Source of the DNA: a bacterium
Lineage (GTDB): Bacteria > Myxococcota_A > Bradymonadia > UBA7976 > UBA1532
Assembly: GCA_030426085.1 (NCBI GenBank)
Contig: JAUHYW010000002.1
Coordinates: 140,451 to 204,450, forward strand
Direction of reading: 5' to 3'
Length of the DNA stretch: 64,000 bases
Shown: positions 1-8,236 of the stretch, in pieces
Numbering within the stretch: the first letter of the stretch is position 1
How the letters are laid out: each line of letters starts with the position of its first letter
Translations under genes and position numbers: made by a program
The notes under the pieces: model-generated
Database searches by the model: none
What the model was told of the DNA's origin: nothing
Seen by the model: the letters and a program-made list of their open reading frames with translations, nothing else

Positions 1-180
1 CCCGTGCTGGGTGCCCACGTAGATGACGTCGGGATCGGAGGGCGCCTGGGCGATGGCGGTGAGCTTGATCTCGAAGCGCAGGCCGCGGCTGAGGTTCTCG
101 AGCGCCCGCCGCACGGGCAGATCGGCCGCGGCGGGCGCCGCCAGCAGGAGGGTCAGCAGGATGACGGGGATCCGCCGCAT
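1..180 (-). CDS. N-terminal fragment of a secreted protein, cut by the window edge
   Basis: Only the first 60 codons are present; the gene continues past the left edge. The ATG is at 178-180. The product begins with a clear signal peptide (MRRIPVILLTLLLAAPAAA, cut expected after AAA) and then reads LPVRRALENLSRGLRFEIKL followed by IAQAPSDPDVIYVGTQHG. The 'P-x-D-P-D-V-I-Y-V-G-T' stretch is typical of blades of sortilin/BNR/YCF48-type beta-propellers, so an exported propeller is a reasonable guess, but one blade is not proof. It lies 51 bp downstream of the peroxiredoxin stop on the same strand and could be cotranscribed with it. Confidence 0.7.
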   Translation of the reverse strand, partial: MRRIPVILLTLLLAAPAAADLPVRRALENLSRGLRFEIKLTAIAQAPSDPDVIYVGTQHG

Positions 181-231
181 GGAGGGCAGGATCGGGGACC
201 CCGGCCGGGGAATCAAGCCCGGCGGGCGGCG

Positions 232-888
232 CTACTTCGCCGGGTTGTCGGTCTTGCTGAAGTACCAGTCGGTCACCTCGTAGTCCGACTCGACCCGCTC
301 CCGGGCGGCGTCCATGGTGCCCGGCGGGGGCACGATGCACTTGTCGCCCGGCTGCCAGCCCTCGGGGGTGGCCAGCCCGTGCTGCGAGTTGAGCTGCAGC
401 GCCTGCACCAGCCGCTTCACCTCACCGATGACCCGCCCGGTGGTCAGCGGGTAGTAGATCATCGCCCGCATGTTCTGGTGGGGGTCGATCACGAAGACGC
501 AGCGCACGGTGGCGGTGCCGCTCGCCCCGGGGTGGATCATGCCGAACTTGTGGGCCACGTCCATGCTCAGGTCGGCGATCACCGGGAACTTCACCTTCAC
601 CCCGAAGTGCTGCTCGATGTTCCGCATCCAGGCGATGTGGGCGTAGATGCTGTCGATCGAGAGCCCGATGAGCTGGGTGTTCATCGCGGCGAAGTCGTCG
701 GTCTGGCGGGCGAACTCGACGAACTCGGTGGTGCAGACCGGGGTGAAGTCGGCCGGGTGGCTGAAGAGCACGACCCACTTGCCGGCGTAGTCCGACAGGC
801 TGATCTCGCCGTGGGTCGAGGGCGCGGTGAACTGGGGCGCCGGCTCGTTGAGCCGCGGCAGGGTGGTCGGGGTGCTCTGCTCGGACAT
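232..888 (-). CDS. Peroxiredoxin, Prx6/1-Cys-like subfamily
   Basis: A 218-residue thiol peroxidase expected to reduce H2O2 and alkyl hydroperoxides in the cytosol. The peroxidatic cysteine is C52 in the motif DFTPVCTTEF; the second conserved Cys sits near residue 190 in WQPGDKCIVPPP, the C-terminal arm typical of the Prx6 group (archaeal Prx6 members use this Cys in resolution). Length matches the family. The ATG at 886-888 is preceded by AGGAG eight bases upstream; longer reading frames on this strand have no such support. It is divergent from the MopE-like lipoprotein gene at 1025, with a 136-bp shared intergenic region holding a 6-bp-stem hairpin (914-930) in the peroxiredoxin leader. The physiological reductant cannot be told from the sequence. 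Confidence 0.95.
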   Translation of the reverse strand: MSEQSTPTTLPRLNEPAPQFTAPSTHGEISLSDYAGKWVVLFSHPADFTPVCTTEFVEFARQTDDFAAMNTQLIGLSIDSIYAHIAWMRNIEQHFGVKVKFPVIADLSMDVAHKFGMIHPGASGTATVRCVFVIDPHQNMRAMIYYPLTTGRVIGEVKRLVQALQLNSQHGLATPEGWQPGDKCIVPPPGTMDAARERVESDYEVTDWYFSKTDNPAK

Positions 889-988
889 GGCTGCTCCTGA
901 CGATCGGGGGTCGGCCCGCACGGCGCGGGCTGTGGACGAGATGCGCGAGCGGCGGGCGGGGTCGCCGGGGCGCCGGTTCGGCTTTCGG

Positions 989-1017
989 TTGAGACCCACG
1001 GCGCCGATCGGGATAAC
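989..1017 (+). promoter_or_regulatory. Sigma70-type promoter for the lipoprotein gene
   Basis: TTGAGA at 989-994 and GATAAC at 1012-1017 are separated by exactly 17 bp. Transcription would start near 1024, practically on the first possible ATG (1025), so either the mRNA is leaderless or translation uses the in-frame ATG at 1052 or 1067. Confidence 0.55.
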
Positions 1018-1024
1018 TGTGCCC

Positions 1025-3235
1025 ATGCAGACACACAGCGTGCGGAAGACGATGGTGCAGTGGGCGATGCGAGCGGCGGCGCTGGCGGCCATCTCGGTGG
1101 CGTGGGGCTGCGCGTCGGAGCCGACCGACGTCGGCGGCGCGGAGTGCACCGTCGACGGGCAGTGCGGAGCGGGGCAGGCGTGCCGCTCGGGGCGCTGCAT
1201 CAACGTGCCCTGCGGCGACGGCGGCCCGTGCCCAGTGGGGCAGAGCTGCCTCGGCGGGCGCTGCGTCGACCCCCAGGAGCGGTGCCGGACCGACGACGAC
1301 TGCCCCGGCGGGCGCTGCGTCGACGGGGAGTGCTTCCAGAACGAGTGCCAGGACGGTGAGGAGCGGGCCTGCGAGAACGCGTGCGGCACCGGCACCGAGC
1401 GCTGCGCGGGCGGGGTCTGGCGCGGCTGCTCGGCCCGGGCCCAGAGCGAGCTGTGCGACGGGCAGGACAACGACTGCGACGGTCAGTCCGACGAGCTGCT
1501 CGACTGCACCGGCTGCGCCGAGGGCGAGACCCGGCCGTGCCAGAACGAGTGCGGCAGCGGGAACGAGCAGTGCCTCGGCGGTTCGTGGCGGGGCTGCGAC
1601 GCGCCCCGGCCGCGCATCGAGATCTGCGGCGACGGCATCGACGCCGACTGCGACGGCACCGTCGACGAGGGCTGCGACGGCTGCGCCGACGGCGAGGAGC
1701 GGGCCTGCGAGAACGAGTGCGGAGCCGGCACCGAGACCTGCGTCGACGCCACCTTCACCGGCTGCGACGCGCCGACCCCGACCGATGAGTTCTGCGACGG
1801 GGCCGACAACGACTGCGACGGCCAGATCGACGAGCAGCTCACCCGCGGCTGCAACAACGCCTGCGGCGCCGGCACCGAGACCTGCGCCGAGGGGGCGTGG
1901 TCCGGCTGCACCGCGCCGGAGAACTGCGCCTGCGGCGAGGGGGTCGCGGCCGACGTGCAGGTCTGCGGGGCCTGTGGATACCGCCAGCGAGAGTGCGCCG
2001 GCGGCATGTGGGGCGCGTGGAGCGCCTGCGACGAGGGCGAGGTGCAGTGCCGCCCCGGCGAGCAGGAGCTGGGCCCGTGCGGCAACTGCGGCACCCGCCG
2101 CCGGCAGTGCACCGCCGAGTGCCGCTGGGGCGACTGGGCCGCCTGCGCCAGCGAGCAGGTCTGCGCCCCGGGCGCCGAGGAGATCCGGGCCTGCGAGAAC
2201 GGCTGCGGCGACCAGAGCCGCATCTGCAGCGACGCCTGCACCTGGGACGAATGGGGCGCCTGCGACGGCGGGGGCGGCGGGCTGAGCTGCAACCCCGGCG
2301 AGATGCAGCAGGAGGCCTGCGGAAACTGCGGCACCCGCACCCGGCGCTGCGGCGAGGGCTGCATCTACGGCGAGTGGGGCGCCTGCGAGAGCGAGGGCCT
2401 CTGCGCGCCCGGTGACGAGGAGAACCGAGCCTGCGACGGCGAGACCGCGCAGTCGCGCACCTGCGACGACCAGTGCCGGTGGGGCGAGTACGGCGCGTGC
2501 AGCGGCGACCAGTGCCAGCCGGGCGAGGAGCAGGAGCAGGCCTGCGGCAACTGCGGCACCCGGACCCGCGCCTGCACCCCGGCCCGCATCTGGGGCGACT
2601 GGAGCGCGTGCGGCGACCAGGGCGCGTGCGCGCCGGGCGACGTGGACGAGGACACCTGCGGCAGCGACGTGGGCGAGTGCCGCCCCGGGGTGACCACCCG
2701 CACCTGCAACGGGCAATGCGCCTGGAGCGACTTCGGCCCCTGCCGGGACGAGGTGGGCCCGGCGGCCGAGATCTGCGGCAACCGGGGCGACGAGGACTGC
2801 GACGGGCGGGTGATCCGCCGACCCGACGTGTGGGAGGACAACGACGACTGCGGGTCGTGCTACCTCATCGAAGACGGCGCCGAGGACCCGAACGTCTTCC
2901 TGCGGGCCACCATCGACTACTTCGGGGACGTCGACTACTACTGCTTCACCGGCGTGGACAACCTCGGCTTCGGCAACGAGGAGATCATCGTCACGCTCGA
3001 GGACATCCCCGACGGCAACGATTACGACATCTACCTCTACCGCAACACCGACGACTGCCGGGCCCGCAACGAGCTGGCGAGCAGCCTCGAGTTCGGCAAC
3101 ACCGACGAGTCGCTCACCTGGGGCGAGCAGTTCAACTTCGACGACGACAGCACCTACATCGTCGAGGTGCGCAGCCTGGGCGACGATCACCACTGCGATC
3201 GGGAGTACCGGCTGACGATCAACGGGCTGCGCTGA
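1025..3235 (+). CDS. Cys-rich lipoprotein with MopE motifs, thrombospondin-like repeats and a PPC-like C-terminus
   Basis: The 736-residue product starts with a hydrophobic leader ending in SVAWGC, a plausible though imperfect lipobox. It then shows short Cys repeats, four metal-binding-type motifs of the MopE family (for example CDGQDNDCDGQSDE; D-x-D-C-D-G), and six to seven repeats of the form CGNCGTRTRxC...CxWGxWxxC that resemble thrombospondin type-1 modules. The last ~130 residues lack this pattern and read like a pre-peptidase C-terminal (PPC) domain. MopE motifs are known as putative Ca/Cu-binding surface modules; an outer-surface, cation-stabilised protein is inferred. Alternative starts at 1052 and 1067 are in frame; 1025 is kept because it supplies the basic n-region of the leader. 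A promoter precedes it. Long open frames on the opposite strand here are composition artefacts. Confidence 0.88.
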   Translation: MQTHSVRKTMVQWAMRAAALAAISVAWGCASEPTDVGGAECTVDGQCGAGQACRSGRCINVPCGDGGPCPVGQSCLGGRCVDPQERCRTDDDCPGGRCVDGECFQNECQDGEERACENACGTGTERCAGGVWRGCSARAQSELCDGQDNDCDGQSDELLDCTGCAEGETRPCQNECGSGNEQCLGGSWRGCDAPRPRIEICGDGIDADCDGTVDEGCDGCADGEERACENECGAGTETCVDATFTGCDAPTPTDEFCDGADNDCDGQIDEQLTRGCNNACGAGTETCAEGAWSGCTAPENCACGEGVAADVQVCGACGYRQRECAGGMWGAWSACDEGEVQCRPGEQELGPCGNCGTRRRQCTAECRWGDWAACASEQVCAPGAEEIRACENGCGDQSRICSDACTWDEWGACDGGGGGLSCNPGEMQQEACGNCGTRTRRCGEGCIYGEWGACESEGLCAPGDEENRACDGETAQSRTCDDQCRWGEYGACSGDQCQPGEEQEQACGNCGTRTRACTPARIWGDWSACGDQGACAPGDVDEDTCGSDVGECRPGVTTRTCNGQCAWSDFGPCRDEVGPAAEICGNRGDEDCDGRVIRRPDVWEDNDDCGSCYLIEDGAEDPNVFLRATIDYFGDVDYYCFTGVDNLGFGNEEIIVTLEDIPDGNDYDIYLYRNTDDCRARNELASSLEFGNTDESLTWGEQFNFDDDSTYIVEVRSLGDDHHCDREYRLTINGLR

Positions 3236-3531
3236 ACCTCCGGGCGGCCGCCGCACGACCGCTCGACGACCGTCGACGGGCCTCGCCGGCCCCCGACAAC
3301 CGACATTCCTCCAAACCCGCGGAACACATGTGGTTCGGGGCCCCGAGCCCCCTTGACGTCGACCGGGCGGTCATGCCAAGACGATGATCGCCGCGGCGCG
3401 TACGGTCCGCGGCCCACCGTCGAGTTGTGCGCCCGGCTCGCCGCCGGGCCGGCTCGACGCCGACCGCCCGCTCCGCCCCGGCCGAGCGGAGGCCGGAGAC
3501 GCCGCACGGCGCCAGTCATCCGGAGGTGTAC
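3236..3531. other. Intergenic region upstream of the tandem lipoproteins
   Basis: This 296-bp gap holds no convincing gene. Visible are a perfect 8-bp palindrome CACATGTG at 3325-3332, a TTGACG hexamer at 3353-3358 without a matching -10 element at the right distance, and the Shine-Dalgarno GGAGG at 3522-3526. The promoter for the two following genes presumably lies here but I cannot place it. Confidence 0.5.
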
Positions 3532-5415
3532 ATGCCGCTTCGCCGTCACTCGTCCACCCTGCTCGCCCTCGGGGCGGCCCTCGCCTGCCTCGCCGGCTGC
3601 GCCGAAGACGACGCGGTGGCCCCCGGCACGCCGGTCATCACCGACATGTCGTCCAACGCCGTCGTCGTCGGCGAGACCCTCGAGTTCTTCGGTCAGGCGT
3701 TCCTGCCGGACGACGCCGAGGACGGGGCCCGCTTCCGGCTGCGCTTCGTGGGCACCTTCACCACGGTGGACGGCGACACGGTGCCGGTCGACTTCGCCAT
3801 CGGGGCCGCCTACAACGCCGAGGAGAACGGGCGTCAGATCCTGACCTGGCGCCGCTTCGGGCCGTTCCACAACCCGTTCACCGGCGACGCCCGCATCGGC
3901 ACCTTCACCGGCGAGGTCAGCGCCATCCGGGAGGAGGCCGACGGCCTCTTCGTCGAGGGGCTGCCGGCCGAGGTGGCCCTCGAGGTGCAGCCCTCGATCG
4001 CGATCGAGATGTTCCAGCCGATGGACGCCAAGTGCGACGCGCCCGCCGCCCGGGCGCTGGCCGGGCTGGCCTATCAGATGCGGGTCCGGGTCTCGGGCCT
4101 CAAGCCGACCCGCTTCATCTACGAGCTCAACAACATCAACGGCCAGTCGGGGGTCACCCGCATCGACCACGACTTCGGCCGGGGCAACCCCATCGCCGAC
4201 GACCTGCTCGGCTACGACGAGGCGGTCCTGTTCAACCCCATCCCCGAGGGCCAGCAGTCGTACGTGACGGCCATCCGGGTCATCGCGGTGGACGACGAGG
4301 GGCGCACGGTCGAGACCGCCATGCCCATCAGCGTGCACCGGCCGTTCGAGGTGCGCTACGGCGGGGCCTACGAGATCGCCGAGCTGTACGAGCCCGAGCC
4401 GGTCTCGGGCTGCATCCCGGGCAGCATCGGCAGCAGCGTGACCTACCGCGAGACCACCACCGAGACCCGCCAGCAGAGCGTCAGCGTCACCGTGGCCAAC
4501 ACCTTCAACCGCACCGACTCGACCAGCGTCAGCGAGACGCTGCGCGAAGGCATCTCGGTCGGCGAGAGCTCGAGCCGCAGCCTGGGTGAGAGCACCTGGG
4601 AGGGCGAGCAGGCCAGCGAGAGCTACGGGGTGACCTACGGGCGCAACGCGTCGAACAACGTCAACTTCTCGAGCCGCGACGGCGAGAGCTGGAGCTACTC
4701 GGTCAACGAGGGCGAGACCAACGAGGACTACGAGAGCCGGATGAACATGGTCTTCGGCGAGGGCTCGTGGTCGGGCACCGTCGGCGCCTCGGCCGAGGGG
4801 TCGGTGCCCGGCTTCGCCAAAGTCTCGGGCAAGGTCGAGACCACCGTCGGCGTCTCGGCCGGCGCCTCGACCGCCGGCACCACCGGCACCCGCCGCCGGG
4901 TGAGCCAGGACACCGGCTACAGCACCAGCGGCAGCCGGGACGAGTCGCGCAGCTTCGGCACCACCGTCGGCGAGAACCGCAGCGAGAGCCTCAGCGGCAC
5001 CTACGCCCTGTCGAACAGCCGCCAGCGCTCGATCAACGACACCGAGGGCCGCGACAACAGCCGCACCTGGAACATGGCCGAGGGCATCTCGGCCAGCGAG
5101 GCGGTCAGCCAGGGCATGAGCGAGGCCGAGAGCCGCACCTGGGTCAGCTCGGAGAGCCTGGCGGTCAGCCAGGGCATCAGCGGGTTCATCCCCCGCAGCA
5201 AGGTGGGCATCTTCTACCGCCAGACCACCCGCTGGGTGCGCCGGGCCGAGGTGCGGACCTACGACCTGTGCGGGTTGGCCAGCCACGCCGGCGAGCTGCA
5301 GTTCAACGAGTGGACCTGGGCCGCCGAGCTGGCCATCGGCGACGACTGCTCGACCCAGCCGCCGGCGTCCGAGCTGCCCACCGCCCAGTGCTTCATCGCC
5401 CCCTGCGGCGGTTGA
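3532..5415 (+). CDS. Ser/Thr/Glu-rich surface lipoprotein, first of a tandem pair
   Basis: A 627-residue lipoprotein: leader ends in CLAGC (lipobox LAGC). ATG at 3532 with GGAGG five bases upstream. Residues ~33-300 form a folded region that starts like an IPT/TIG-type beta domain (PVITDMSSNAVVVGETLEF). Residues ~303-545 are a low-complexity stretch of alternating Ser/Thr with Gly and Glu (patterns such as QQSVSVTV, ESYGVTYG, SGTYALS), the kind of sequence expected for long amphipathic beta-hairpins or a fibrous stalk. The last ~80 residues are a conserved, Cys-containing tip (GFIPRSKVGIFYRQTTRWV, FNEWTW). I recognise no described family. The next gene is a clear paralog 11 bp downstream, so both are almost certainly one operon. 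Confidence 0.9.
   Translation: MPLRRHSSTLLALGAALACLAGCAEDDAVAPGTPVITDMSSNAVVVGETLEFFGQAFLPDDAEDGARFRLRFVGTFTTVDGDTVPVDFAIGAAYNAEENGRQILTWRRFGPFHNPFTGDARIGTFTGEVSAIREEADGLFVEGLPAEVALEVQPSIAIEMFQPMDAKCDAPAARALAGLAYQMRVRVSGLKPTRFIYELNNINGQSGVTRIDHDFGRGNPIADDLLGYDEAVLFNPIPEGQQSYVTAIRVIAVDDEGRTVETAMPISVHRPFEVRYGGAYEIAELYEPEPVSGCIPGSIGSSVTYRETTTETRQQSVSVTVANTFNRTDSTSVSETLREGISVGESSSRSLGESTWEGEQASESYGVTYGRNASNNVNFSSRDGESWSYSVNEGETNEDYESRMNMVFGEGSWSGTVGASAEGSVPGFAKVSGKVETTVGVSAGASTAGTTGTRRRVSQDTGYSTSGSRDESRSFGTTVGENRSESLSGTYALSNSRQRSINDTEGRDNSRTWNMAEGISASEAVSQGMSEAESRTWVSSESLAVSQGISGFIPRSKVGIFYRQTTRWVRRAEVRTYDLCGLASHAGELQFNEWTWAAELAIGDDCSTQPPASELPTAQCFIAPCGG
5181..5246 (+). repeat. 66-bp direct repeat, copy 1 (paralog tip)
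   Basis: Sixty-six bases identical to 7094-7159, encoding the start of the conserved C-terminal tip of both tandem lipoproteins, although the genes around it have diverged strongly. Confidence 0.9.
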
Positions 5416-5426
5416 GAGGAGCCGAC

Positions 5427-7325
5427 ATGAGCCGCCTTCCGCTTTCCGTCCCGCTCGCCGCGCTGGGCCTCGCCCTGGCGCTCGGCTGCGCCGAGGACGC
5501 CGATCCTCCGGCCGGCTTCCAGGTCACCTCGCTGTCCACCGACACCCTCGTGATCGGCGAGACGGTCGAGGTGCGGGTCATCGACCCCGAGGCGCTGCAC
5601 CCCGACCAACGCAGCGTGCTGGCCGACGCCGAGGCGATCACCCTGCAGTTCGAGGGGCGCTTCTTCACCGACGATGGTCAGGTGGAGGACGTCGCCTGGG
5701 CGGTCAGCCCGATCTACGACGGGCTCGTCGAGGGCGAGGACGCCCTGCTGCACGCCCTGCGGCTGTCCCGCTTCGGGCCGTTCGGCAACCCGTTCTCCGA
5801 GAGTGATCGCCCGGGCACCTTCGAGGGCACCGTCGGCTTCGTCGCCGAGCTGAGCGACGGCGTGGTGGTCGAGTCGAACGGCAAGACCCCGGTGACGCTG
5901 GACGTGGGCCCGTCGATCGTCATCGAGCGCTTCGAGCCGCTCGAGGCCGGCTGCGGGGCCCCGGCCCTGCGGGCGCTGGCCGGGCTGGCCTACCAGATGG
6001 ACGTGCGCGCGGTGGGCATCAAGCCGGTGCGCTTCATCTATCAGGTCAGCCGGGTCAACGACGCGCCGGGCACCGTGGAGTTCGTGCACGACTTCAACGG
6101 CCCCACCGACCGCGACAGCCTGGGGGTCGACGAGGCGATCATCTTCAACCCCATCCCGGCCGACCAGCAGTTCTACGCCGCCGGCATCCGGGTCATCGCG
6201 GAGGACGCCGAGGGCCGGCAGGTCGAGACCGCGCTGCCGATGAGCGTGCACCGCCCGATCGAGATCGTGCACAGCGGCAAGCGCGAGCTGGCCGAGCGCT
6301 ACACCCCGGTGCCCGTCTCGAGCTGCACCCCGGGCAGCATCGGCACCCAGGTGACCTACAGCGAGACCCGCACCGAGTACCGCCAGCAGTCGGTCAGCAT
6401 CACGATCAACCAGAGCTGGTCCCAGCAGAACGGCACCGGGCGCACCGAGTCGTGGCAGGAGGGCATCTCGGAGGGCCAGAGCCGCAGCCGCTCGCTGGGG
6501 GGCACCGATCGCGAGGAGGAGCGGGCCCAGGAGACCTACGGGGTCAGCTACGGCACCAGCGAGGCCAACTCGATGAACTACTCGACCACCGACGGCGAGA
6601 GCTGGAGCTGGAGCCGGCGGGAGAGCGAGGGCAACACCGAGTACGAGGATCAGCTCGACCGGGTGTACGGCGACGGCTCGTGGTCGGGCACGGTCGGCGT
6701 CGAGGGGTCGGGCTCGGTGCCCGGCTTCGCCAAGGTCACCGGCAGCGCCTCGACCACGGTCGGGGTCCGAGCCGGCGGCTCCATCGGCAACACCGAGGGC
6801 CAGAGCCGGACCCGCACCAGCGACCGGGGCTTCACGATGAGCGGCAACAGCAGCGAGACCCGGGGCTACGGCAGCACGGTGACCGACACCACCTCGGAGA
6901 ACGTCAGCGGCACCTACGCGCTCAGCCGGGCCCGCCAGCGCAGCTTCGAGGATCGCGAGGCCCGCAGCGAGACCCGGACCTACGACTTCGCCAACGCCGC
7001 CAGCCAGAACGAGGTCGTCAGCCAGGGCATGAGCGAGGCCGAGCAGCGCACCTGGCAGTCGTCGTCCAGCGACCAGACCGTGCAGGCGTTCACCGGGTTC
7101 ATCCCCCGCAGCAAGGTGGGCATCTTCTACCGCCAGACCACCCGCTGGGTGCGCCGGGCGGAGGTCCGCTCCTACGATCAGTGCGGGCTGGCCGAGCACC
7201 TCGGCGAGCTGCAGTTCAACGAGTGGACCTGGGCCCCCGACCTCGCCATCGGCGACAGCTGCGACAGCCAGCCCCCCCCGACCAACCTCGAGTCGGCGGC
7301 CTGCTTCATCGAGCCCTGCGGCTGA
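5427..7325 (+). CDS. Ser/Thr/Glu-rich surface lipoprotein, second of a tandem pair
   Basis: A 632-residue paralog of the preceding product with the same plan: leader ending in LALGC, an N-terminal beta-type domain (shared landmarks RFGPFGNPF, ALAGLAYQM, EAIIFNPIP, SVHRP), a Ser/Thr/Glu/Gly alternating region at residues ~308-554, and a C-terminal tip with conserved Cys and aromatic residues. ATG at 5427 follows AGAGGAG. The tip (GFIPRSKVGIFYRQTTRWV) is almost invariant between the two copies while the N-terminal halves differ at many positions, which argues for functional constraint on, or gene conversion of, the tip. The function is unknown; a paired surface structure, adhesin or pore-forming stalk is conjecture. 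Confidence 0.9.
   Translation: MSRLPLSVPLAALGLALALGCAEDADPPAGFQVTSLSTDTLVIGETVEVRVIDPEALHPDQRSVLADAEAITLQFEGRFFTDDGQVEDVAWAVSPIYDGLVEGEDALLHALRLSRFGPFGNPFSESDRPGTFEGTVGFVAELSDGVVVESNGKTPVTLDVGPSIVIERFEPLEAGCGAPALRALAGLAYQMDVRAVGIKPVRFIYQVSRVNDAPGTVEFVHDFNGPTDRDSLGVDEAIIFNPIPADQQFYAAGIRVIAEDAEGRQVETALPMSVHRPIEIVHSGKRELAERYTPVPVSSCTPGSIGTQVTYSETRTEYRQQSVSITINQSWSQQNGTGRTESWQEGISEGQSRSRSLGGTDREEERAQETYGVSYGTSEANSMNYSTTDGESWSWSRRESEGNTEYEDQLDRVYGDGSWSGTVGVEGSGSVPGFAKVTGSASTTVGVRAGGSIGNTEGQSRTRTSDRGFTMSGNSSETRGYGSTVTDTTSENVSGTYALSRARQRSFEDREARSETRTYDFANAASQNEVVSQGMSEAEQRTWQSSSSDQTVQAFTGFIPRSKVGIFYRQTTRWVRRAEVRSYDQCGLAEHLGELQFNEWTWAPDLAIGDSCDSQPPPTNLESAACFIEPCG
7094..7159 (+). repeat. 66-bp direct repeat, copy 2 (paralog tip)
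   Basis: Identical over 66 bases to 5181-5246; the identity ends abruptly on both sides. Confidence 0.9.
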
Positions 7326-7382
7326 GGCCACGCCCGTCCGCCGACGCCCGCGCTCCCCTCGAGCGCCCTCCCCGCTCCCGAA

Positions 7383-8126
7383 TCAGAGATCGCCCTCCGG
7401 CGGCCGGATGAGGCCCCGGTCGGTCTCCTGGCGCACCGCGTCCGGCGGCGGCAGGAACAGCTCGCCGAACAGGATCGCGCCCCCGATCTGGAACAGCAGC
7501 GCGCTGCCCACCGCCAGCGAGGCGGTGGCGGTGTCGTTGCCCCCGATCGCGGCGATGCCCAGGGCGGCGCCGCTGCCGACGACGGTGCCCGCCGCGCTGC
7601 CGAGCGCGATCCAGCCGGGGTGGGTCTGCTTCTCGAAGAGCAGCCCCCCGGTCCACACCCCGAGCGCGCTGCCGACGGCGGTGCCGGCGAACCCGGCGAA
7701 GAGCGGCGCCCGGAATCCGCCGAGCGGCTGAAGCTCGTCCGGCTCCTGGATCGCTTCTCCGAGGCTGGCCCCGGCCAGCCCGACGACGCCCGCCGCGAGC
7801 AGGCCGGCCACCGCCTGGGTGGTGTAGGCCAGCTCGGGCAGCTCCTCATAGAGCAGCGGCTCGCCATCGACGGCGTTCGACCGCTGCTCGGCGAGGGCCT
7901 CGGGCTCGGTCGCGACCTCTTCGAAGAGCTTCTGGTCCTTCTTGAAGTCGGCGTTGGCCGGCGGCAGCGGCGGCAGCGCCGGATCGGGCGGCGGCGCCTC
8001 GTCCGGCTCGGCGGGCATCGGCGCCGGATCGGGGATCTGGGCCACGGCCGGTCCGCCGGCCAGGGCGGCGAGGCCGGCCAGGGCGATGGATCGGGGGAAG
8101 ATATCGAAGCTGAATGGGCGTCGCAT
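7383..8126 (-). CDS. Exported hydrophobic protein of unknown function
   Basis: A 247-residue product. The N-terminus carries a signal peptide (SIALAGLAALAGGPAVAQ), followed by a Pro/Asp/Ala-rich stretch (residues ~30-58), a charged segment, and from about residue 98 a series of Gly/Ala-rich hydrophobic segments (AVAGLLAAGVVGLAGASLG, GTAVGSALGVWTGG, GTVVGSGAALGIAAIGG, VGSALLFQIGGAILFGEL) that could be four membrane-spanning or membrane-inserted helices. No family is recognised; the Gly-zipper-like segments recall small envelope or lysis-associated proteins but this is not evidence of function. It converges with the tandem lipoprotein operon and is divergent from the histidine kinase gene (110-bp gap). 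Confidence 0.75.
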   Translation of the reverse strand: MRRPFSFDIFPRSIALAGLAALAGGPAVAQIPDPAPMPAEPDEAPPPDPALPPLPPANADFKKDQKLFEEVATEPEALAEQRSNAVDGEPLLYEELPELAYTTQAVAGLLAAGVVGLAGASLGEAIQEPDELQPLGGFRAPLFAGFAGTAVGSALGVWTGGLLFEKQTHPGWIALGSAAGTVVGSGAALGIAAIGGNDTATASLAVGSALLFQIGGAILFGELFLPPPDAVRQETDRGLIRPPEGDL

Positions 8127-8236
8127 GGCCTAATGGAGCGCCAGCGTCGGCGTCGTGTCAACTATCGAGCGCAGCACGGCGAGGCCGGAGTGCGCCCCGC
8201 GGCCGCTCGAAGGGCGCGCTGGGGTATGCTGCCCCG

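Noticed and set aside
914..930. Hairpin GCCCGC-ACGGC-GCGGGC as terminator or riboswitch
   Set aside because: Short stem with no T-run and no conserved riboswitch sequence; common by chance at this GC content.
422..3256. A 944-codon minus-strand frame over the first lipoprotein and part of the peroxiredoxin
   Set aside because: Antisense shadow; its end is a frame-shifted copy of the peroxiredoxin reading and the rest is Ala/Val-rich without motifs.
3353..3381. TTGACG as a promoter for the tandem lipoproteins
   Set aside because: No acceptable -10 hexamer at 16-19 bp (CCAAGA at 17).
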